A stretch of DNA of 64,000 bases from Anaerolineae bacterium (GTDB lineage Bacteria; Chloroflexota; Anaerolineae; Aggregatilineales; J027): positions 1 to 64,000 of the forward strand of contig JAIOHL010000157.1 in the NCBI GenBank assembly GCA_019913005.1, written 5' to 3'. The position numbers were made by a program, and so were the translations under genes. Numbering within the stretch: position 1 is the stretch's first letter; each line of letters begins with the position of its first letter. The notes under the pieces are model-generated. The model saw only the letters and a program-made list of their open reading frames with translations, was not told the DNA's origin and did not search any database. This document shows, piece after piece, positions 60,101 through 64,000 of this stretch.

Positions 60101-61873
60101 GCTCTCTTGATAGGCTTCTAAGCTGAGGGTGCGCCCCTTGCGCCGTTCAAAGACTTCAGTCAGGGCGTATTGCAGCAAAGGCAAAGCCCCCGCTTCACCG
60201 CTGACATCACCGACCACCGCCGCAATCAGTTTTTCATCTACCGTCATACCGACCCGATGGGCTGGCCCGACAATCGCCTCTTCCAATTCGGCGGCACCCA
60301 GCGGCAGAACGACTTCAGTACGTTCGCGCATCAGATTACCAAATTCCGGGAAGAGCAGGGGGCGGTCATAAAAATCGGCCCGCAGGGTGGCGATCACCCG
60401 CAGACGGCTTTCGGGGTCAGTGGTGGCGACTAGGAGGCTCTTTAAGAAATGGTCACGTTCTTGCTCATCTTCGGCTTGGGTAAAGACTTCTTCAAACTGG
60501 TCAATAATCAGTACCAACTCGGAATGGTCGTCCGGCAAAATGCGATTGACTGCTTGCACCAGACCGCGTTCATGTTCACGTAATTGGCGGGGCAGGCCGG
60601 GCGGTGGATCAATGGCGACACTTAGCAAGGCTTGGGCCAATTTGCCCACTGGGTGAATCCCCGGCACCATTTCGACATAAAACCAGCGGTCAGAACCCGG
60701 CAGCGTTCCCTTTCGTAAATTTGGCAGCACACCCGCTTTCACTACACTGGATTTACCGCTGCCACTTGGCCCAATCACGGCTAAGAAACGGGCCATTGGG
60801 TGATCTTCCATCAAACGGTTTTGCAAGCGCTCAATCAATTGGCTGCGCCCAAAGAAATCAGCGGCATCGGCTTCTTGGAAAGCCCGCAGACCCTTGTACG
60901 GATTTTCCGGCTCTGGCATCGCAATACCAAGCGCCTCCGCATCAATCGTAATGCGACCGGTTCCTGCGCCCTTGATGGTAAACAAGGGTGAACCTGTTTC
61001 CGTAGTGACGACATCGGTTGAGGGTGTTAATCCGCCAAAAGTCGCGGTCAGATTAACGGCCTTGCGAAATTCTTTGGCAAATTCAATGACATCGGTGAAA
61101 CGTTCGCCGGAGCGTTTGGCGGTAGCCTTTTCAATCACAAGGTCTAAGCCTGCCGGAAGATCGGCGCGGAATTTACGCAGTTCGGGCAGCGGTTCGCCTA
61201 GATGTTTAAAAATAAGTTCGGAGGAGGTCAAATTAGGGCCATAGGGTTGTTCACCCGTCAGCACTTCATACATAACCACACCGAGGCTGTAAATATCGGT
61301 TTGCGGGCTGATCTCTTCGCTGCGAATTTGCTCCGGGGACATATAGGCGGGTGAACCCACCACTGCGCCTTTTTCCTCCGCCCCGTCACCCGATTCCAGA
61401 TTTTTGGCGATACCGAAGTCGGTTAGATAGGCGTTCCCATCTTGATCCAGCAGAATGTTGCCCGGTTTGATGTCGCGGTGGATGACGTTGTTGCGATGGG
61501 CGACGGTCAGTGCAGCAGCCATTTGATCGAGCAGGCGGGCGGCGTTTTCGATATTCCACGCTCCTTGTCGCAAGGAGGATTGTAGACTGCCCCCACGCAG
61601 CCAGCGCATGACCAGATAGGCCCCGTCCGGCTCACGCCAATAATCATATAACGGGACGATATGGAGATGCTCCAACCGGGCAATCAGTTGGGCTTCGGCC
61701 TCAAAATTACGGATAAAATCGGGGTGATTGGCATACTGCGGCAAGATAATTTTGACTGCCACTTCGCGCTTTACAAGGGTTTGAAAGGCACGATAAACCG
61801 CCCCAAAGCCGCCTTGCCCAATCAATTCTTTTAATTCATAGCCCTTAAGCGTTTGACCGCTGAGGTTATCCAT
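57125..61873 (-). CDS. Ser/Thr kinase-STAND NTPase-WD40 signalling protein
   Basis: A 1582-residue multidomain protein. Kinase at about 12-270: G-loop IGQGGFGAVYRAF, Lys41, HRDIKPGN (132-139) and DFG (152-154), all catalytic residues present. STAND-type NTPase (nSTAND1) at about 325-770 with P-loop GPSGSGKSS at 368-376 and LVLIIDQFEEVFTQ as Walker B. One membrane helix near 790-812 (IAATVAAGVALMGIILTAIALY) after a basic coiled region. From about 900 there are 14 WD40 repeats by my count, enough for two seven-bladed propellers, presumably outside the membrane. It senses and transmits a signal by Ser/Thr phosphorylation. It lies 92 bases after the LanM gene on the same strand. Confidence 0.93.
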   Translation of the reverse strand: MDNLSGQTLKGYELKELIGQGGFGAVYRAFQTLVKREVAVKIILPQYANHPDFIRNFEAEAQLIARLEHLHIVPLYDYWREPDGAYLVMRWLRGGSLQSSLRQGAWNIENAARLLDQMAAALTVAHRNNVIHRDIKPGNILLDQDGNAYLTDFGIAKNLESGDGAEEKGAVVGSPAYMSPEQIRSEEISPQTDIYSLGVVMYEVLTGEQPYGPNLTSSELIFKHLGEPLPELRKFRADLPAGLDLVIEKATAKRSGERFTDVIEFAKEFRKAVNLTATFGGLTPSTDVVTTETGSPLFTIKGAGTGRITIDAEALGIAMPEPENPYKGLRAFQEADAADFFGRSQLIERLQNRLMEDHPMARFLAVIGPSGSGKSSVVKAGVLPNLRKGTLPGSDRWFYVEMVPGIHPVGKLAQALLSVAIDPPPGLPRQLREHERGLVQAVNRILPDDHSELVLIIDQFEEVFTQAEDEQERDHFLKSLLVATTDPESRLRVIATLRADFYDRPLLFPEFGNLMRERTEVVLPLGAAELEEAIVGPAHRVGMTVDEKLIAAVVGDVSGEAGALPLLQYALTEVFERRKGRTLSLEAYQESGGALGALARRAEDLYNEMNADQQATVRQLFLRMVTLGEGTEDTRRRVRWAELFSVAADQDQMQTVMDAFTRYRLLTTDADPATREPTITVAHEALIRKWERLREWLNDSREDLLLQRRLSQATDEWLNSKRDRSFLASGVRLGQFEQLLASGDIALSQEEREFVQASVIEREARATEEEARKAKELELKRRSRNRSIAATVAAGVALMGIILTAIALYQRAEAQEARADAEDNAATATIAQGQAEYNAATAVVAQGQAEASEQEARSLSLAYYSQQALQENAVNTAIALGMEAVAIPSPNALAENALFNAAVTPGTRHVLMETDVTLATAISADGLYGLASSGNPFGEAADTSVKYWDLETGQVIHTLTGHTAAVWDVAFSPDGTQALSCDADGVIILWNLADGTEVKRFQAGVKWVLTITFTPDGKGFVSGGGDNLNNADFSPDSTELAIWDIGSGEIVRRFEGHQKPVWGVAVSADGQSLLSASADPFGTGGAVDNSVRLWNIETGEEQRQFTSDLTGFLSVAFTPDGTGALAGLGGGDPVVMYYNLTDGTERRFEQAHTDAIWAVSITSDGRTALSGGGDNLMILWDVESGKPIRTFIGHGSAVLGATISADGRTGFSAGSFDTTLRIWDLVNGAEIQQNSIGQTAPTTVFALNQSQTQALLGTSDGSVVQWDTTENRLIYSLAGHKTEIRSVAISPDGKFGAAGAINDTDAGEENADILVWNLETGEEVYRLVGHTREVNALVFSHDGSRLYSGSNDNDPAKRVRVWNMATGEEEAIDFGEQSETIWSIALSPDGTTLVIGNAAGEIKLFDAASGEPLDIAFSEGHTNLVRSLVFNANGTQLLSGSADNNVILWDATTGTKIREFRGHTGAVESAILSGDGSFMLSAGDDGTIRLWNVATGQQTRLYDGHEGIVAGAYFIAEGQTFLSAGEDQTIRLWQTLGTLDELLQWVEANRDVTPLTDEERQRYGLPVAIAPEDEGTTSDTLN

Positions 61874-61965
61874 TCTGCGTCCTCGTCATCAAAAGCAATT
61901 TTTAGTTTAGCAATAGAGGCAACAAGTTAGATTATAGCGTTACCCCAAATTTAGCACAGACCCGC

Positions 61966-64000
61966 CTAGAAAGGAATTGAAGGCAGGCGGGTATCGAGCA
62001 TTTTTAGGAGTTCGTAACCGACCCCGGCGCGACCCCCATACAATCCCCATAATTGCACACCTTCTGGCAAGTGGGTCGCAATGCGCCAGCGTCCGGTGGA
62101 TTGGGTAAACACATTTTCGGGAATCCGCCTCGCTTGTTGTTCTGTTAAATCCCGTTCAGGGCTGATGAGCGATTCCACTCGCCGCACATCCTCTAATAAA
62201 CGCGGTTCATCCAGCCATTCTCTGATATGACGCAGGGCATAGGTGATGGATTTGAGACCACTCGGCCCATTGACCCCCAAATTCCGTGCCAGTCTGTGGC
62301 TCAACACTGGATGGTATAGGCGATTTTGCAAAGGCTTAATCGCAGCAAGGGCTAATTCTCGCGCCCCCGGCCAACCCACAACATGATGCAGGGCTGCGAG
62401 GAAAAATGCTACCCCACACGCCCCATCATATAATCCATCGCTGATTTGGCCGAATTGATAACGATTAGCGGCAAAGTGATACGTCAACGTTATCCATGTC
62501 GCGCTACCATCCTCCCCCCAAATCGCCCGTGCCTGTAACTCATCGGCAATTTGACCCGCCTCACTCATCAATAATTCACGGGGGAGGGAGGTGGCGTTCT
62601 GCAAAACTGCGGGTATCTCATCCTCTGTATCAGGTAATTCATGGGCAATACGACAAAACAGTGACCCTCGCATAAACCCAATTTGCTGCTTCAAATCTTT
62701 CTCGCCCATAGAATTAAGTCGTTCAATCACGAGGGTGTAGGCCGGACGGTCAAAGACATTTTCGATGGTGATGTCGCCAATGTGCAGGCTGGTCTCACTG
62801 GAATTGTAGGTCAGCAAGGGCACATCCATCTGTTCCATCGCCTGCGCCTCGCCCTTGTGGATGTCCCAAAAAACGGGTTTTTCATCCCATGCCAGCAGCA
62901 CCCGATTCAGCGATTCAATTTGGATACTGCGATCAATGCCCTCATGTAAATAGCGCGGTTGGAGGGTGTGCTGCAACACGGTTTGATAGGTCTGCGTAGG
63001 TCGGAACACGTATCGCACCCGCTGATTTTTGAACCCTTCCAGTGGGCTACCCTCAGCTAATAATTCTTCCCGATGGGCCATCAAAAAATGGTACATTTCG
63101 GTGAAGCCGTTGATGATTTCGGCTTCATAGTCTTTAGGGGACGTAGCTTCATTACCGAGCGCACTCATATCCACGAACTGCCCATTTGCACCTAATTCCC
63201 ATTTGGGCAGAAATTGCGTTCGTAATACAGAGTTTTCAAGGATGGCATGGGCAGCGGCGCGGGCATCTGGGAAATGGTATTCAATATCGGGGACGCGGTG
63301 GTGCATCAGCGTTTCGGCATCAATCAGAACGGGATATGCAGTGATGTTCATAACATTTTCTGCATGACAGTCATTGGCAGCAAGGGCATGTATTAATCCA
63401 AACATGAATCCTGCCTGCCTGAAAGAAACCTCTAGTATTTTTCTGTGGTTATATTTAAGAGGAAATAATCGTTCGACCCACCCATAGGAATCCATTTCTA
63501 TGAATTTTAAGGTTTTGAGTGGCGATAGGGGATTTGACCATATGTTAAACCATTCCTGTAACTTGGCGAAAGCAACATCTAGCTCAAGAGGACGTGGTTT
63601 ATAAATAATCTCTTGGGCAGGGAATCTTATTCGCATCACAGTTCTTCCATCATGGTGAAAATCCGAAAGACCTGATTGAAGTTGCTCAATAAAAAGATAG
63701 TTCCCTACTATCACGAATTTAAAAATCTCATCAAGGGTTTTGCCATCATCCAATAAACGTAAGAGCATTTCCCAAACGGCTTCAATCCAAAATAACGTGG
63801 TGGTTGCCAATAACCTTGCTAAAACCGAATAATGAGCACAGAAAGATTCAAACTCACCCTTTAGCATTGATTGGACAAAAGCGAGATAATTTTCCTCAGA
63901 TGCTTCGTTAGTTTTAACGAAAGGTGAATCCCTATGTTCTATTGTTTGGAAGGTTTTGAAGGCTACCATCAATCCTCGCGCTGATATTGATGATAGGGTT
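61966..64000 (-). CDS. LanM-type lanthipeptide dehydratase with internally deleted cyclase domain (5' end outside window)
   Basis: The frame is open to the right edge, so the N-terminus is missing. Numbered from the TTG at 63972: residues about 25-430 are a DUF4135 dehydratase, with FESFCAHYSVLARLLATTTLFWIEAVWEML, YKPRPLELDVAF, the D-x-H-x-E-N motif at 201-206 (kinase-like active site in LanM enzymes), and PVLIDAETLMHH. From about 500, a cyclase-like tail keeps the first repeat (GLYDGACGVAFFLAALHH), second (GVNGPSGLKSITYALRHI) and last (GLYGGRAGVGYELLKML), but only 160 residues exist where about 350-400 are usual; the middle, with the zinc-binding Cys, Cys-His, is absent. It would phosphorylate and eliminate Ser/Thr but not close rings. 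Two Cys-free precursor genes lie downstream. Confidence 0.88.
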   Translation of the reverse strand, partial: TLSSISARGLMVAFKTFQTIEHRDSPFVKTNEASEENYLAFVQSMLKGEFESFCAHYSVLARLLATTTLFWIEAVWEMLLRLLDDGKTLDEIFKFVIVGNYLFIEQLQSGLSDFHHDGRTVMRIRFPAQEIIYKPRPLELDVAFAKLQEWFNIWSNPLSPLKTLKFIEMDSYGWVERLFPLKYNHRKILEVSFRQAGFMFGLIHALAANDCHAENVMNITAYPVLIDAETLMHHRVPDIEYHFPDARAAAHAILENSVLRTQFLPKWELGANGQFVDMSALGNEATSPKDYEAEIINGFTEMYHFLMAHREELLAEGSPLEGFKNQRVRYVFRPTQTYQTVLQHTLQPRYLHEGIDRSIQIESLNRVLLAWDEKPVFWDIHKGEAQAMEQMDVPLLTYNSSETSLHIGDITIENVFDRPAYTLVIERLNSMGEKDLKQQIGFMRGSLFCRIAHELPDTEDEIPAVLQNATSLPRELLMSEAGQIADELQARAIWGEDGSATWITLTYHFAANRYQFGQISDGLYDGACGVAFFLAALHHVVGWPGARELALAAIKPLQNRLYHPVLSHRLARNLGVNGPSGLKSITYALRHIREWLDEPRLLEDVRRVESLISPERDLTEQQARRIPENVFTQSTGRWRIATHLPEGVQLWGLYGGRAGVGYELLKMLDTRLPSIPF

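Noticed and set aside
1-64000. CRISPR array, tRNA, rRNA, transposase or integrase
   Set aside because: None seen on reading both strands; no regular repeat-spacer pattern and no recognisable mobile-element protein.

Overview
The window looks like a chromosomal piece of a mid-GC (about 50% by eye) free-living bacterium. Gene style suggests Chloroflexota (Anaerolineae-like): a kinase/STAND/WD40 giant protein, many fused signalling proteins, a Wzx/Wzy exopolysaccharide locus and short intergenic gaps. This assignment is inference; there is no rRNA or marker gene to test it. I saw no tRNA, rRNA, CRISPR array, insertion sequence or prophage.

Layout. (1) 1-9.25 kb, mixed housekeeping and regulation: an ECF sigma factor with its anti-sigma partner (cut by the left edge), a GNAT enzyme, a small ribbon-helix-helix operon with a well-formed promoter and paired operator-like palindromes, an ADP-ribosylglycohydrolase, an ABC exporter, a response regulator, a lipid kinase divergent from an App1-type phosphatase, and a HAD phosphatase. 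(2) 9.45-27.8 kb on the plus strand: a long exopolysaccharide operon starting with a receiver-Wzz-tyrosine kinase fusion, then glycosyltransferases, O-antigen polymerase/ligase-like protein, Wzx flippase, heparinase-like lyase, AlgD-like GDP-mannose dehydrogenase, SDR, polysaccharide deacetylase and methyltransferase. (3) 27.8-46.6 kb on the minus strand, converging on the first: alpha/beta hydrolase, membrane glycosyltransferase-like proteins, asparagine synthase, TIR-HEAT protein, beta-helix lipoprotein, two DegT/WecE aminotransferases, Gfo/Idh oxidoreductase, initiating sugar transferase, a Nudix-CapK fusion, an M24-like protein lacking metal ligands, and an SDR. Together they could make, assemble, export and trim a polymer containing uronic acid and amino sugars. 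(4) 46.7-48.7 kb: a histidine-kinase-like/receiver/winged-helix fusion whose phosphoacceptor His is replaced by Arg.

(5) 49.3-56.0 kb: three ATP-grasp enzymes of different types, an alpha/beta esterase and a cytoplasmic-looking subtilisin, arranged as a minus-strand operon divergent from a plus-strand ATP-grasp/GAF pair. (6) 56.0-64.0 kb on the minus strand: a LanM-type lanthipeptide dehydratase (open at the right edge) whose cyclase domain has lost its central part including the zinc ligands, a 1582-residue Ser/Thr kinase-STAND-WD40 protein, and two small Nif11-type leader peptides with double-glycine motifs and related short cores that contain no cysteine.

The best candidate for an undescribed system is regions 5 and 6: a ribosomal peptide pathway with a dehydratase-only LanM and Cys-free Ser/Thr/Asp/Glu-bearing cores, next to ATP-grasp ligases, an esterase and a subtilisin that could ligate, hydrolyse or cleave. 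The product could be a dehydrated linear peptide, an ATP-grasp-crosslinked (graspetide-like) peptide, or something new; the sequence cannot decide.
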